This document shows positions 7,879 to 17,376 of a stretch of 64,000 nucleotides of DNA, one piece after another (positions within the stretch are counted from its first letter, which is position 1; each line of letters begins with the position of its first letter). The translations under genes and the position numbers were made by a program. The notes below the pieces were generated by a model that worked only from the letters and a program-made list of their open reading frames with translations, did no database searches and was not told the origin of the DNA. Source of the DNA: Caballeronia glathei (GTDB taxonomy: Bacteria > Pseudomonadota > Gammaproteobacteria > Burkholderiales > Burkholderiaceae); contig NZ_JFHC01000001.1 in the NCBI RefSeq assembly GCF_000698595.1, positions 1-64,000 on the forward strand. The letters are read 5' to 3'.

Positions 7879-9153
7879 TCAGGAAAACCGCCGGGCCCGA
7901 GCTTGTCGACGCATCGCCGACGGCGGGAAGTACCGGGCCACGCAGAGACCGTAGACGATCAGTGCAGCGGCGTTGTACGAAACAAATCGCACCGAGAAGA
8001 CCAGCAGCACGACCGCGAGCGTGCCAAGCAGCATTTCCATTCTCGGCGCGATCGCCGAGCCCTGCTGACCGTGCTGTTCGAACGCTGTCCCGAACAGAAT
8101 CATCAGCGGAATCAGCGTGACCATCATATGGACCGGCTCGAGCATCGGGGACGCCACCAGCATCGTCATGCAGGCGAGCGCGTAGTCGATCCGCCTGTCC
8201 GCATGGCGCCGGAACACGAGATATGCACTGAGCAGGCACACGGCCAGCGCGACCAGCAGCCCGACCGTCGTCAGCGTGGCATTCGACGCCGGCATGCCCA
8301 TGCCGCCCGATATCGTCTGCAACACGCCTCTCACCGAGTTGTTGCCGGGCAGGCCGCCCATCGAGAGATTCTGGGCGTTCAGGCGCGGCATGTCCGAGAT
8401 GAAGTAGTGCCACACGACACGAAAGCCCAGGTACACCGCGGTGACGAGCGTGAAAGCCACCGACCAGGCGAACGTGGCGGCCACCGTGCGCCATTCACGG
8501 CGCAACAGCAGCAGGCCCGCGACGGCAAGCGGCGTCACTTTCAGTACGATGGCCAAGGCGAGGAAGAGGCCTGCCCAGTAGCGCTTGCCGCGCTCCATCA
8601 GGAACAAGGTCGCGGCGAGCAGGAAAAACAGCAGTTCGTTCGACTGGCCCCAGAACACGTTCTCCACGATCGGCCGATTCAGCAGCGCGATGGCGACCAG
8701 CAGCAGGGTCGCGCCGCGTTCGTCCCCGCGATACGCGGTCTTCGCGACGAGAATCACGCCGATCGCGCACAGCACGATCGACATGAGCGTCCACGCGATC
8801 TTGGCGTCGAGCAGCGTCAGCAGCCCGAGCCATGAAAAGAACAGCGCGAACTGCGGCGGATATCCGTAGAGGATATCGAAGCCCTTGTGCCTCGCGTCCA
8901 TCGTCTGGAGGAAGGCGACGAGCGCGTCGTGATCGTAGAGAAGCGCCGCATCGTGCGGCTGGTGCAGCACGACGGTGAACGCGTAATAGTAGAAATTGAA
9001 GTCGCTGAACGCTTCGACGGGATTGGCGCGAAACCCGGTGGACATATTCATCAGACGCGCCGCGATCAGGCCCGCGGCGATCACGATGAGCAATGCTGCG
9101 ACGGCGGTTATCGTCGATGCCGGCTTCGTGCGTAAGGCCCGTGAATTCAGCAT
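7879..9153 (-). CDS. Polytopic glycosyltransferase, GT87/DUF2029 family
   Basis: The protein has 424 aa with about 10-12 hydrophobic helices. Family features are the periplasmic first loop with FSDFNFYYYAF, the YPPQFALFFSW segment and the NVFWGQSN motif typical of GT87 (DUF2029) enzymes. These use polyprenyl-phosphate sugars, such as mannose or arabinose, to glycosylate envelope glycans on the outer face of the inner membrane. The ATG at 9153 is preceded by GGGAGGAG. It is 150 bp downstream of, and co-oriented with, the HAD-UbiA gene, which may make its lipid-linked donor. The acceptor and sugar are not determinable from sequence. Confidence 0.82.
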   Translation of the reverse strand: MLNSRALRTKPASTITAVAALLIVIAAGLIAARLMNMSTGFRANPVEAFSDFNFYYYAFTVVLHQPHDAALLYDHDALVAFLQTMDARHKGFDILYGYPPQFALFFSWLGLLTLLDAKIAWTLMSIVLCAIGVILVAKTAYRGDERGATLLLVAIALLNRPIVENVFWGQSNELLFFLLAATLFLMERGKRYWAGLFLALAIVLKVTPLAVAGLLLLRREWRTVAATFAWSVAFTLVTAVYLGFRVVWHYFISDMPRLNAQNLSMGGLPGNNSVRGVLQTISGGMGMPASNATLTTVGLLVALAVCLLSAYLVFRRHADRRIDYALACMTMLVASPMLEPVHMMVTLIPLMILFGTAFEQHGQQGSAIAPRMEMLLGTLAVVLLVFSVRFVSYNAAALIVYGLCVARYFPPSAMRRQARARRFS

Positions 9154-9303
9154 GGCTCCTCCCGTTTGCGCAGTTGAATGAAGAATGCGGTACGCCACGC
9201 GCTCAGGCCGTCGATGGAGCGGGGAGCGTAGATGCGGGCCAGCGCACTGCACGTGCCGCTCAACCCGGCAACGCGCTATTGAATGAACGAAGTCGACACG
9301 GGG

Positions 9304-10758
9304 TCAGCTCGCCGCGACCACGGTGGCGACACACAGGCTGATGACGATCAGGCTGTGGCGGTTCCTGATCGCGAATACGATCGGATCGTCGTGCATCTGC
9401 CCGCGGAAGGCGAGCATCCACATCCTGCTGATCCAGTACATCAACAGGCCGAAGAGCACCCATAGCGCCCGCGGATGCGGATAGAGCGCGCGCACGTCGG
9501 TGGAATTCAGGTAAAGCGCCAGCACCAGGACGGCGACATAGCCCGACGCGGTGCCGAACGAACGCAGAATCCCCAGATCCTGGGTGACGTAGCCGCGTCC
9601 CGTGGCCGATACCTTCCCGTCGCGCAGCAACGCATCGAGTTCCGTATAGCGTTTCACCATCGCGAGACTCAGGAAGATCATCACCGAGAACATGATGAGC
9701 CAGTCCGAAAGCGGAATGTTGCCCGCGGCGCCGCCGGCGAGAACGCGTGTCGCATAGAGTGCGGCCAGTGTGAACACGTCCACGAGCATCATGCGCTTGA
9801 GGATGAACGAATAGGCGATCGTCACGGCGAAGTAGCCGGCCAGCACCAGCCGGAACTCCGGTGCGGACAGCACGGCGAGTCCGGCGGCGGCGGCAAGCAG
9901 CATGAGCGTCAGCACCATGCCCCAGACGAGCGACAACTGACCCGATGCAAAGGGCCGGTTGCGCTTGCTCGTATGGCGGCGGTCCGCGTCGAGGTCCAGC
10001 ATGTCGTTGAGCAGATACACCGCCGAAGCGCAGAAGCTGAAGGCGAAGAATGCGATCACCTCGGCGATCACCGTGTCGCGCTCGGTGAAGCGATGCGAGG
10101 CGAGCAACGGCACGAAGATGAGCAGGTTCTTGACCCACTGGTACACCCGCATTTCCCTGATCGTCAGGCGCACGAGCGATCGCTTCTGCTCGAAGAAGAC
10201 GATCGTCTTGTTTACCTTCTCCGCCGCTGCGGCGATGTGCCGGTTGCCGACGACGATCGCGTGCCTCGACTCCTTCCACACCGGCACGTCGGCGAGCGCG
10301 TCGCCGCAATAGTCGAAGCCATGTACCCCGAACTCGGCTGAAAGCGCACCTGCCTTGGTGTTGCCCGAGAGATTGCGCGCTTCGTCGCTTGCCAGGACGC
10401 CCTTGAAGAAGCCAAAATAGGTGGCGACCTGCTCGGCGAACCGCTGATTCGACGCAGTGCAGAGATAGAGGTCGCGTCCCGTTGAACGCTGCTCGCGCAG
10501 GAAATCGACAAAGCGTGCGTTATACGGGAGCAGCGATACGTCGAGCGAAACGCGCTGCGCGATCTGTTCCTTCAGGTTAGCCTTGCCGTGCAGCAGCCAG
10601 CCGATGCACAGCAGTAGATAGACCGGGTTCTTCTTGACGAGCACGAGGAATGACTCGACCAGCACGTCGGTTCGCGTCAGCGTTCCATCGAGGTCGACAC
10701 AGAGGGGCACGTTCATTCCCGGCACGATCACCTCAGGCAAGATTTGGATGCTTGTCAT
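9304..10758 (-). CDS. HAD phosphatase-UbiA prenyltransferase fusion (decaprenyl-phosphate phosphoribosyltransferase-like)
   Basis: The protein has 484 aa. The N-terminal ~200 residues form a HAD hydrolase (motif I DLDGTLTRTD, motif III/IV region DYCGDALADVPVW). The C-terminal ~270 residues form a UbiA membrane domain with ~8 helices, starting MRVYQWVKNLLIFVPLLAS and carrying the NDMLDLDADRRH Mg-binding motif. This UbiA subtype includes mycobacterial Rv3806c and rhizobial NoeC, which attach 5-phosphoribose to polyprenyl phosphate; the fused HAD domain could remove the 5'-phosphate. The product would be polyprenyl-phospho-ribose or -arabinose for a surface glycan. The ATG at 10758 was used; a GTG three codons upstream and an ATG 14 codons downstream are alternatives. 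Confidence 0.85.
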   Translation of the reverse strand: MTSIQILPEVIVPGMNVPLCVDLDGTLTRTDVLVESFLVLVKKNPVYLLLCIGWLLHGKANLKEQIAQRVSLDVSLLPYNARFVDFLREQRSTGRDLYLCTASNQRFAEQVATYFGFFKGVLASDEARNLSGNTKAGALSAEFGVHGFDYCGDALADVPVWKESRHAIVVGNRHIAAAAEKVNKTIVFFEQKRSLVRLTIREMRVYQWVKNLLIFVPLLASHRFTERDTVIAEVIAFFAFSFCASAVYLLNDMLDLDADRRHTSKRNRPFASGQLSLVWGMVLTLMLLAAAAGLAVLSAPEFRLVLAGYFAVTIAYSFILKRMMLVDVFTLAALYATRVLAGGAAGNIPLSDWLIMFSVMIFLSLAMVKRYTELDALLRDGKVSATGRGYVTQDLGILRSFGTASGYVAVLVLALYLNSTDVRALYPHPRALWVLFGLLMYWISRMWMLAFRGQMHDDPIVFAIRNRHSLIVISLCVATVVAAS

Positions 10759-10767
10759 TGCCGGCAC

Positions 10768-11278
10768 GGAGAACGTTTGCGCCGGGGTATTGGTCAGAGC
10801 TTAGTCGTTCGACACGTTCCATCTGTGCGTTAGGACACGTTCGCCGCCGTACCTCCGAAGCAGTCATGCGCCGTCTATTGTCTGTTGTATCGGGCACAAA
10901 CCGGTATTTGACGAGGTGCGCGAGCGCACGCAGGAATGTGCAGGAGCGAGTGCGCTGCGAACCTGTCTGATTCGCTCGCGCGGCACGGACAGAATCGTAG
11001 TCAATGCACCACACGATGCGTCGGCATGAACGAAGGTGTGCTAGACATATCGCACTGCGTCACCTTGTTTGACCCGCTCGACCGCAGCACATGCGCGCGT
11101 GACCGACACCGTTCCGTAGCGCATAGATGGCATAAATTGCATCACGTAACGTGCCGCGATGTTCGTGTCGTCGGCGAAAGCACTGACACGGGACCTGCTC
11201 GATGTCTGCTTGCCCCCCGCATCGGGAAGCGCAGGTTCGTCTCCACCTCACATTTCACGTGCCAAGATGCGTACAGCC
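10768..11278. other. Intergenic region between divergent HAD-UbiA and GT2 genes
   Basis: About 510 bp without a convincing coding frame. It must hold the promoters of both divergent genes; no clear -35/-10 pair, operator or terminator could be assigned. Confidence 0.5.
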
Positions 11279-12382
11279 ATGAATGGTTCGCAGGTCCGGC
11301 TGCTCACGGTCGTCATTCCTGCCTACAACGTCGAAAGCTGCATCGAAGAATCGCTGAATTCGGTGCTTTCGCAGCGATGGATCGATTCGATCGACATCGC
11401 CGTCATCGACCAGGGCTCGACCGACTCGACGTATGCCGCAGCGAGCGCGGTCGCCGAGCGCGACCGTGGCGAACACATTCGTCTGCTGCGTGCGTCGAAC
11501 CGGGGCTTCGGCGAAGGGTGCAAGGTGGGACTGTCCGTCGTGAAGACGCCGTACGTGACCTTTCTCGACGGCCACGACATCCACATGCCGGACTTTTCCG
11601 ACGTGATCGTGCCATTGCTCACCGACCAGAAGTGGGACGTTATCGAATACGACGTCGCGATGATCAGCGACGCCGGCCAGGTCCTGGAACGCATCAAACT
11701 GGTGCGGGAAGCGCGTGCAGGCGGGCATGCGGTGGACGACGCAGCGCTCATGAATTTCGCGCAACGCTCTCATGCCTTCGCATGGGCACGCACTTACAAG
11801 ACGGCGCTCTTTCAACCGGACCCGTTTCCGGCAGGCGCGCGCCACCATGAGGAAGAGGCGGTCGTGCCATCCGTCTATGCGCGCGCGCTGAGCGTCTATG
11901 GCCTGCGCAAGGGGCTTGTCGGTTATCGGCGCCGGGGCGGCAGGTTCGCGCAGGCGTCGAGCGTGCAGGATGTCCGCGATCTGGCCATCACCGGTGACGA
12001 GATTCTTACGCGCTGCAAGGGCGGCGAGCACGATGAATTCTGGATGACCGTGTTCCGCAACCTCTTTCGCCGGACATGCCGGGTAGCGGCCCGGGTGGAG
12101 GGTGCGCCATTCGGCGCCGTGCTGTCACTGCTCGATCACATGGCGACCAACTACCGGCGCACGCGCGTGCGGCTACCCGGTCCGGTGCGCCCGAGAGTCG
12201 AGCGGTTGGGACGCTTTCGTCTTGGCGTGTACATGAACCGTGCCGCCTATCTCGCGACGCAGCCGGTGCGCAAGGCAGTCCGGCGCTATCGGCATCGTCA
12301 TGGGGAAGCAGGACCGGCGATGGACCGATACCGGTTGCCCGGTTCCGACACGGCGGCAGAACCGAACAGCAAGACAGATTAA
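11279..12382 (+). CDS. GT2-family glycosyltransferase
   Basis: The protein has 367 aa. The N-terminal GT-A domain starts at once with VVIPAYNVESCIEESLNSVL, followed by IDQGSTDSTY and NRGFGEGCKVGLS. The DXD-type metal site is represented by FLDGHD. The C-terminal ~130 residues are basic and Arg-rich, with no clear family. It probably transfers a sugar from a nucleotide or lipid donor in surface-polysaccharide synthesis, in keeping with the divergent GT87 and HAD-UbiA genes. The start is uncertain: ATG codons at 11267 and 11279 are both possible and neither has a good ribosome-binding site. Confidence 0.82.
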   Translation: MNGSQVRLLTVVIPAYNVESCIEESLNSVLSQRWIDSIDIAVIDQGSTDSTYAAASAVAERDRGEHIRLLRASNRGFGEGCKVGLSVVKTPYVTFLDGHDIHMPDFSDVIVPLLTDQKWDVIEYDVAMISDAGQVLERIKLVREARAGGHAVDDAALMNFAQRSHAFAWARTYKTALFQPDPFPAGARHHEEEAVVPSVYARALSVYGLRKGLVGYRRRGGRFAQASSVQDVRDLAITGDEILTRCKGGEHDEFWMTVFRNLFRRTCRVAARVEGAPFGAVLSLLDHMATNYRRTRVRLPGPVRPRVERLGRFRLGVYMNRAAYLATQPVRKAVRRYRHRHGEAGPAMDRYRLPGSDTAAEPNSKTD

Positions 12383-12478
12383 AGACGTGCGCCAATGGCG
12401 GCGCCCGTCCGGCGGCGGCCACGAGCAGAAGCGCCGCCGAGGGCAGATCAACCGTCGCGCAAGGCGGCGCGCCGCCCG

Positions 12479-13474
12479 CTAGGAACTCGCGATTTCGTTC
12501 GACAGAGGTTTTCCGGTTTCGAACTCCGTGACGCTTTGCAGGGTCGTCTGACATATCGTCGTCACGGCTTCGCGCGTGAGGAATGCCTGATGGCCCGTCA
12601 CGATGACGTTCGGAAACGAGACCAGTCGCTGAAGCACGTCGTCCGCGATGATGGTGCCCGAGAGATCGCGAAAGAACACATCGGCTTCCTGCTCGTAGAC
12701 GTCGAGCGCCAGGCCCCCGAGCTGGCCGCTCTTGAGCGCCTCGATCACCGCCTCGGTGTCGACCAGCCCGCCACGGCTCGTATTGACCAGCAACGCGCCG
12801 CGCTTGGCGCGCGACAGGCTGTCCGCATTGACGATGTGATACGTATCCGGTGTGAGCGGGCAATGCAGCGAGATGATGTCCGCGCTGGTGCCTATTTCAT
12901 CGGGCAGCGCATAGCGCGCGCCCAACGCCTCGAATTCCGGCGACGGGAACTTGTCGAAGCCGATGACGTTGCATCCGAAGCCGAGCATGATCCGCGCGAA
13001 CACGCGGCCGATCTTGCCCGTGCCGACCACGGCGACCGTCTTGCCATAGAGATCGAAACCCATCAGGCCATCGAGGGCGAAATTGGAATCCCGGGTGCGG
13101 TTGTAGGCGCGGTGAATGCGGCGGTTGATCGCGAGCAGCAACGCGACGGCGTGCTCGGCGACGGAGTTGGGCGAATAGTCGACGACCCGGACGACCTTGA
13201 TGCCGAGACGTTCGGCGGCCTTCAGGTCCACGTTGTTGAACCCGGTGCAGCGCAGCGCGACAAGGCTCGTTCCGCCGCGCTTGAGCGCGTCGAGCACCTG
13301 AGCATCGGCCGTGTCGTTCACGAAAATGCAGACGGCGTCATGGCCCGCGGCAATGTCGACCGTTTCCAGGTCCAGCGGGTCGTCGAAGTACTTGAGATGG
13401 TGACCCTCGACCGCGTTGGCTTTATCGAGGAACTCCCGGTCGTAGGGCTTGGCGCTGAATACGGCAACTTTCAT
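12479..13474 (-). CDS. ldhA: D-2-hydroxyacid dehydrogenase (fermentative D-lactate dehydrogenase type)
   Basis: The protein has 331 aa, the usual length for LdhA. The NAD-binding motif is VVGTGKIGRVFARI. The catalytic triad positions are Arg in VNTSRGGLVD, Glu in LDVYEQE and His in VTGHQAFLT, all present. It would interconvert pyruvate and D-lactate with NADH in the cytoplasm. The ATG at 13474 has GGGAGAG upstream. It lies 52 bp downstream of the aspT-type carrier on the same strand, so the two probably form an operon linking an organic-acid dehydrogenase with a carboxylate or amino-acid exchanger. Confidence 0.9.
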   Translation of the reverse strand: MKVAVFSAKPYDREFLDKANAVEGHHLKYFDDPLDLETVDIAAGHDAVCIFVNDTADAQVLDALKRGGTSLVALRCTGFNNVDLKAAERLGIKVVRVVDYSPNSVAEHAVALLLAINRRIHRAYNRTRDSNFALDGLMGFDLYGKTVAVVGTGKIGRVFARIMLGFGCNVIGFDKFPSPEFEALGARYALPDEIGTSADIISLHCPLTPDTYHIVNADSLSRAKRGALLVNTSRGGLVDTEAVIEALKSGQLGGLALDVYEQEADVFFRDLSGTIIADDVLQRLVSFPNVIVTGHQAFLTREAVTTICQTTLQSVTEFETGKPLSNEIASS

Positions 13475-13526
13475 CACATCTCTCCCGTGTGGATGGAGGA
13501 CTGTCCTCTCGGAAAAAGCCGGTCGG

Positions 13527-15119
13527 CTATCCGCCAGCCAAGGCAACGGCAATCTGCGCGAACAGGATTTTCACGATGGTCATGGAAGGAAAAATCATGG
13601 CGTAGCCGAGGTCCGGCCGCTCCGTCGGCGCCACGCGATTCGCAAAGGCCAGGATGGCCGGATTCCCCGTTGCGCCACTGAGAACGCCTACCGTCATGTC
13701 GAATGGCAGTTTGAACACCCACAAACAGAAGATCGCGGTGATCACGACCAGCGCGACGAGAATGACCACTCCGTAGAGCAGGAACGACACGCCGGTCGCG
13801 CCGACGGTCGCAAAGAACTTCGGCCCGGAGGCGATGCCCACCTGCGCGAGAAAGATGGTCAGGCCGAAATTGCGCAGGACCAGATTGGCCGAAAGAGGCA
13901 TCGTCCAGACGAATGGTCCGAAGCGGCGAGTCTTGCCGAGATAGAGCGCGACGAGCAGCAGCGCGGCCAGCCCGAGCGTCAGCTTGCCGATGCCTGGAAT
14001 CGGCAGCGGGATCATGCCGACCAGGAGTCCGGCGGCCGCGCCCGCGCCGATGGAGATGAAGCTCAACTCGGCCGTGCCCTTGATGGAGTCGCCGAAGAAC
14101 TTGCGGATCGCCTTGACGTGCGCGCGATTCACAAGCAGGCCGACGCGGTCGCCGAACTCGAGGATCAGGTCGGGACTCGGCATGATGTCGGCATCGCCTC
14201 TGCGCACATGGGCGATCGAGCAGACGACCCCCTCCGGAAAGCGGAGGTCTCCCAGCGGATGCCCGACCACGGCGCGGCTCGACGCAAAGACCCGCGCATA
14301 GTCGAGGTCCTCCCGGTGCTTGGTCATCCGGCCCGGGTGCATCTCGCCGCAGAGGGCCGCGACATCCTGAAGCACCGCCGGGTCCATGGCAGTGGTGAGC
14401 AGGACGTCGTCGGTCTGCAGAGTAAGGTCCTCCGAGGGCAACTGGTTGCGGTGTTCGCGACGCACGGCGGCGATCACCACCCCGGCCGGCAGTTTCGCCC
14501 TCAGATCCGCCAGCCTGAGGCCATTGAGCGCGGGGTTTCTCACGGCAATTTCAGCGGTTTCGATGAGCTTTTCCGGCGGCCGCTCGATCTTCGCCTTGAG
14601 CAGGGCACTCAGGATGTAAATGATCAGGATGGGGCCTGCCACACCGAAGGGATAGGCCACGCTGTAGCCGACGGCGGCGCCGTCGCTTTTCATTGCCGCG
14701 ATGATCGCCTGCAAGGTCGCCGTGCTGGTGCCTGAACCCGCGAACATGCCGAGCGATTCGTCGAGTTTGACGCCGAACAGCGGCACCAGCGCGAGGGACA
14801 CGCACCCGGAGCCCACCACCCCAAAAGCAGCGGCTGCATTGGCGCGGATTCCGTCCGCACTCGTCAGGCCCTTGAAGAACTGGGCGCCGTACTGGATGCC
14901 GATGCCATAAAGAAACAGCAGCAGGCCAAGCGTGCCGAGAAGGGCTGGCGGCGCGGCCTTGGGCGCAAATCCTCCGATGGCCAGTCCGACGAAGAGGACC
15001 GCGCCCGATCCCAGCGACACCCCCTTGATGCTGATCTCGCCGACGACGTAACCCAGCGCGACGGTCAGAAACAGCGTGAACAGCGGCTGGCTTTCGAGCA
15101 ACGCCCTGATTGCATCCAT
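13527..15119 (-). CDS. AspT/AAEx-family antiporter with two TrkA-C domains
   Basis: The protein has 530 aa. Two blocks of ~5 hydrophobic helices (residues ~10-175 and ~365-530) flank a soluble centre (~190-355) made of two RCK/TrkA-C modules. Family signatures include FAGSGTSTATLQAII in the first block and GVLSGATGNPAILAFANR in the second. The family includes the aspartate:alanine exchanger AspT and E. coli YidE/YbjL. It sits in the inner membrane and probably exchanges carboxylates; the pairing with ldhA suggests an organic-acid substrate, which is inference. A G-rich ribosome-binding site (GGGGG) precedes the ATG. Confidence 0.88.
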   Translation of the reverse strand: MDAIRALLESQPLFTLFLTVALGYVVGEISIKGVSLGSGAVLFVGLAIGGFAPKAAPPALLGTLGLLLFLYGIGIQYGAQFFKGLTSADGIRANAAAAFGVVGSGCVSLALVPLFGVKLDESLGMFAGSGTSTATLQAIIAAMKSDGAAVGYSVAYPFGVAGPILIIYILSALLKAKIERPPEKLIETAEIAVRNPALNGLRLADLRAKLPAGVVIAAVRREHRNQLPSEDLTLQTDDVLLTTAMDPAVLQDVAALCGEMHPGRMTKHREDLDYARVFASSRAVVGHPLGDLRFPEGVVCSIAHVRRGDADIMPSPDLILEFGDRVGLLVNRAHVKAIRKFFGDSIKGTAELSFISIGAGAAAGLLVGMIPLPIPGIGKLTLGLAALLLVALYLGKTRRFGPFVWTMPLSANLVLRNFGLTIFLAQVGIASGPKFFATVGATGVSFLLYGVVILVALVVITAIFCLWVFKLPFDMTVGVLSGATGNPAILAFANRVAPTERPDLGYAMIFPSMTIVKILFAQIAVALAGG

Positions 15120-15385
15120 AACGCCCCCATTTTTCTGGATGACCGTTGCTGACGGCGCGGGGACGATCTCGACCCCGCCCGCATCGGAGGCCGATCCCGC
15201 TGCCGTGTCTGCATGACGTGGCCGCGCGCCTCGCGCTCAGTCAGGCGAGACCCGGGCCAGCGAATGTTGTTCGATACCGCGACCCCGCGCGCCGGTTGCC
15301 GCGCTCCTGGGAACGCACTCCTCGCGTCTCGCCGGTTGATGGGCGGCTCGCACCAGACTGCGACAGGCAAACGTGCGCCTCCGGA

Positions 15386-15640
15386 TCAGGCGAAATCGTC
15401 TTTCAGGATCAGCGCGTTGAGTTTCCGGTTCTTCCAATACATGTTGTGGATGCGCTGCTGCAGACTGCCGAGCACCATGGGGTCGACGCCGTCGAACGTC
15501 AAGACCACTCCCGGACGCGTGCCGACGCCGGGCTCATGTTCGATGGAATCGAACGCCGGGAACCCGTATTTCTGCAGAAACTCCCGGACCTCGTCGTCCG
15601 AAGTGCCGGGCTCGAGGTTGCCAAGATAGAGGCGGGCCAT
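15386..15640 (-). CDS. Small RRM-type RNA-binding protein
   Basis: The protein has 84 aa and is a single RNA recognition motif. RNP2 is LYLGNL at residues 4-9, followed by an acidic alpha-1 (TSDDEVREFLQKYG). The second half (GVVLTFDG...) corresponds to the RNP1 strand but lacks the usual aromatic-rich octamer. Single-RRM proteins of this size occur widely in beta-proteobacteria; their RNA targets are mostly unknown. A strong ribosome-binding site (AGGAGTAAGG) precedes the ATG. It stands alone: aspT ends 266 bp away on the same strand, and over 1 kb upstream is empty. Confidence 0.8.
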   Translation of the reverse strand: MARLYLGNLEPGTSDDEVREFLQKYGFPAFDSIEHEPGVGTRPGVVLTFDGVDPMVLGSLQQRIHNMYWKNRKLNALILKDDFA

Positions 15641-16985
15641 GATCCTTACTCCTGTTGTCCGTAACCGCTACGCCACGACGCAAATGGGACCGTCGATGCA
15701 GACGGTGTCGCCCCGCAGTCTCCTCGCGAGGCGGGACGCGAAGGGTGCGGGTAAAGCCTTTGGCCAGTTCGTCGGGCAACCTGATCCTGATCCTGATCTT
15801 GTTCCTGATACGCAGCAGCGCACGGGCAGCCTGACAATCGAAAGAGCGCCCATCGGGAGGGTGTTGCGTTCGAGATGAGGACGCGCTCGAGGTTCCGGGC
15901 GGCGTTGCTGACGGTTCATTCCCGCGCTGCCACCGCAGGTGCGCGACGCGCATCGGGCACAGTGCGGCATCAGGCGAGCCCGCGCGTCGGCTTGCCGCAC
16001 TCACGGATGCCGCGATCGTCACGGATGGTCCGGCGTGTCCGCGCCTTCCCGCTTGCCTGAAGCACTTGAAGCATGTGACGCACTTGCGGCGCGCGGCAGG
16101 CTGCTCCCGCGTCGTCTCCACGCGCTTCGGCAAAACCCCGGCAATGCTCACGCCGATGTCTGGCCTATAAGCAAGCTGAGCCGCTGCGTCCATGGTCACG
16201 ATCTCCGGGTGCGTTGACTCGTATGCCCGTCGCTTCGAGGCTGCTAGCGACGGGCATGTTTATATTCTGTCCGCTCGCGGCTTTTAATACTAGGCAACCG
16301 ATCGTTCGCTCGCAAATTTAAGTGATCGCTTCGTACATGCACCGGTTTGCGGCATCGACCGGACGACACCGCACCGGACGCGCTGTCCAGTCTCATGGCT
16401 GCCCATTCGGGCAGCCGAGCGTAGCGGCCCGGCAGCACCGCTCGGCGGATGCCTGGAGCCGTTGATTTCAGGTTTGATTCGCGCGCTGTGCAGGTCGTGC
16501 CGCATTCCAGCGGATGCCAAGGTCATGAAACGCTCCATGTTCGGCACGCCCGGCGCTATGCGGGCTAACGCACAGTAGAACCGTGTGCGCATCGATAGGC
16601 TTCCCCCGATACAAGCATTCCTCCTGCCGCACGCATCACTCCCGTCGATCCTGGCCAGTCGCGGACCGCTGCAATGGCGAAGGTCGTGCTCGAAGGAGGC
16701 TTTGTCGCGCCGGCATGTCAGATGGCTCATCGCGTGCCGAATTTAGCCTGGCTCTCGGCCTGTAGCTGCGCGAGATGAACGAATGATCGTCCTGCTCGTA
16801 TCGCGCGCCACTTCAATGCACGAAGGATGCGTGCATCCGGCTGCGAATGTCGATCCCCAAGAACAGCGCCGACCCGATATGGCTCGAGCTTTGGGTTGCC
16901 CGGCATGCGATTCCATTGCGCCGTTTCTCTCGCCGCACGCTTGATCGTCTCCCGCCAATTTCGCTGGGTTCGTTCTGGAGAGTCA
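15641..16985. other. 1.3-kb gene-poor region
   Basis: Frames on both strands are short, Arg/Ser/Cys-rich and start without ribosome-binding sites, so none is called. A short degenerate CTGATC repeat occurs near 15780-15815. Hairpins are present at 16223-16257 and at 16397-16414 (GCTGCCC/GGGCAGC). The region could be decayed DNA at an island junction; nothing else was recognised. Confidence 0.4.
16223..16257. other. Perfect 11-bp stem-loop (possible terminator)
   Basis: ATGCCCGTCGC (16223-16233) pairs perfectly with 16247-16257 across a 13-nt loop; GTTTATATT follows on the + strand. The T-tract is weak and no gene ends nearby, so it may be a remnant of a lost gene's terminator. Confidence 0.45.
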
Positions 16986-17357
16986 ATGAGCATCTTGAGC
17001 TTCGCACTCATCGTAAGCGGCGTTCTGCTGAACGCGATGGCCCAGCTATGGTTGAAGGCCGGCACCAACGCACTCGGAACGCTCGATTTCCGCGGGAACG
17101 CCGTGCTTTCGACCACCTTCCGGGTAGGGATGGAGCCGCATATCCTGGCCGGTCTCGCGTGCTACGCGCTGAGCGTCGGAATCTGGATTGTCGCGTTGTC
17201 CAAGGTACCCGTGAGCATGGCGTATCCAATGCTGTCGATTGGATACGTAGTCAATGCAATAGCCGCCTGGTATCTGTTCGGAGAATATATTTCCGTACAG
17301 AGAATGGCTGGTATCGCAATCATCATCGTCGGGGTCTATCTCGTTGCGAGATCCTGA
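16986..17357 (+). CDS. ArnE/ArnF-like small EamA/SMR membrane protein
   Basis: The protein has 123 aa with four TM helices. An SMR/EamA signature is visible in helix 1 (NAMAQLWLKAGTNALG), and helices 3-4 read VPVSMAYPMLSIGYVVNA and GIAIIIVGVYLVA. This resembles the ArnE/ArnF subunits that flip undecaprenyl-phospho-aminoarabinose, and generic SMR pumps less closely. It would act in the inner membrane, possibly translocating a polyprenyl-phospho-sugar for the glycosyltransferases at 7.9-12.4 kb (inference). GGAGAG lies 5 nt before the ATG. The epimerase gene follows 19 bp downstream in an apparent operon. Confidence 0.78.
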   Translation: MSILSFALIVSGVLLNAMAQLWLKAGTNALGTLDFRGNAVLSTTFRVGMEPHILAGLACYALSVGIWIVALSKVPVSMAYPMLSIGYVVNAIAAWYLFGEYISVQRMAGIAIIIVGVYLVARS

Positions 17358-17376
17358 CGCAAAACGCGGAGACGCT

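Noticed and set aside
15776..15820. Short CTGATC repeats as a possible CRISPR or tandem repeat
   Set aside because: Only three 6-bp units with no spacer structure; too short and irregular.
16290..16730. 146-codon minus-strand frame in the 15.6-17 kb gap
   Set aside because: Cys/Arg/Ser-rich composition without hydrophobic core or family signature; overlaps several hairpins.
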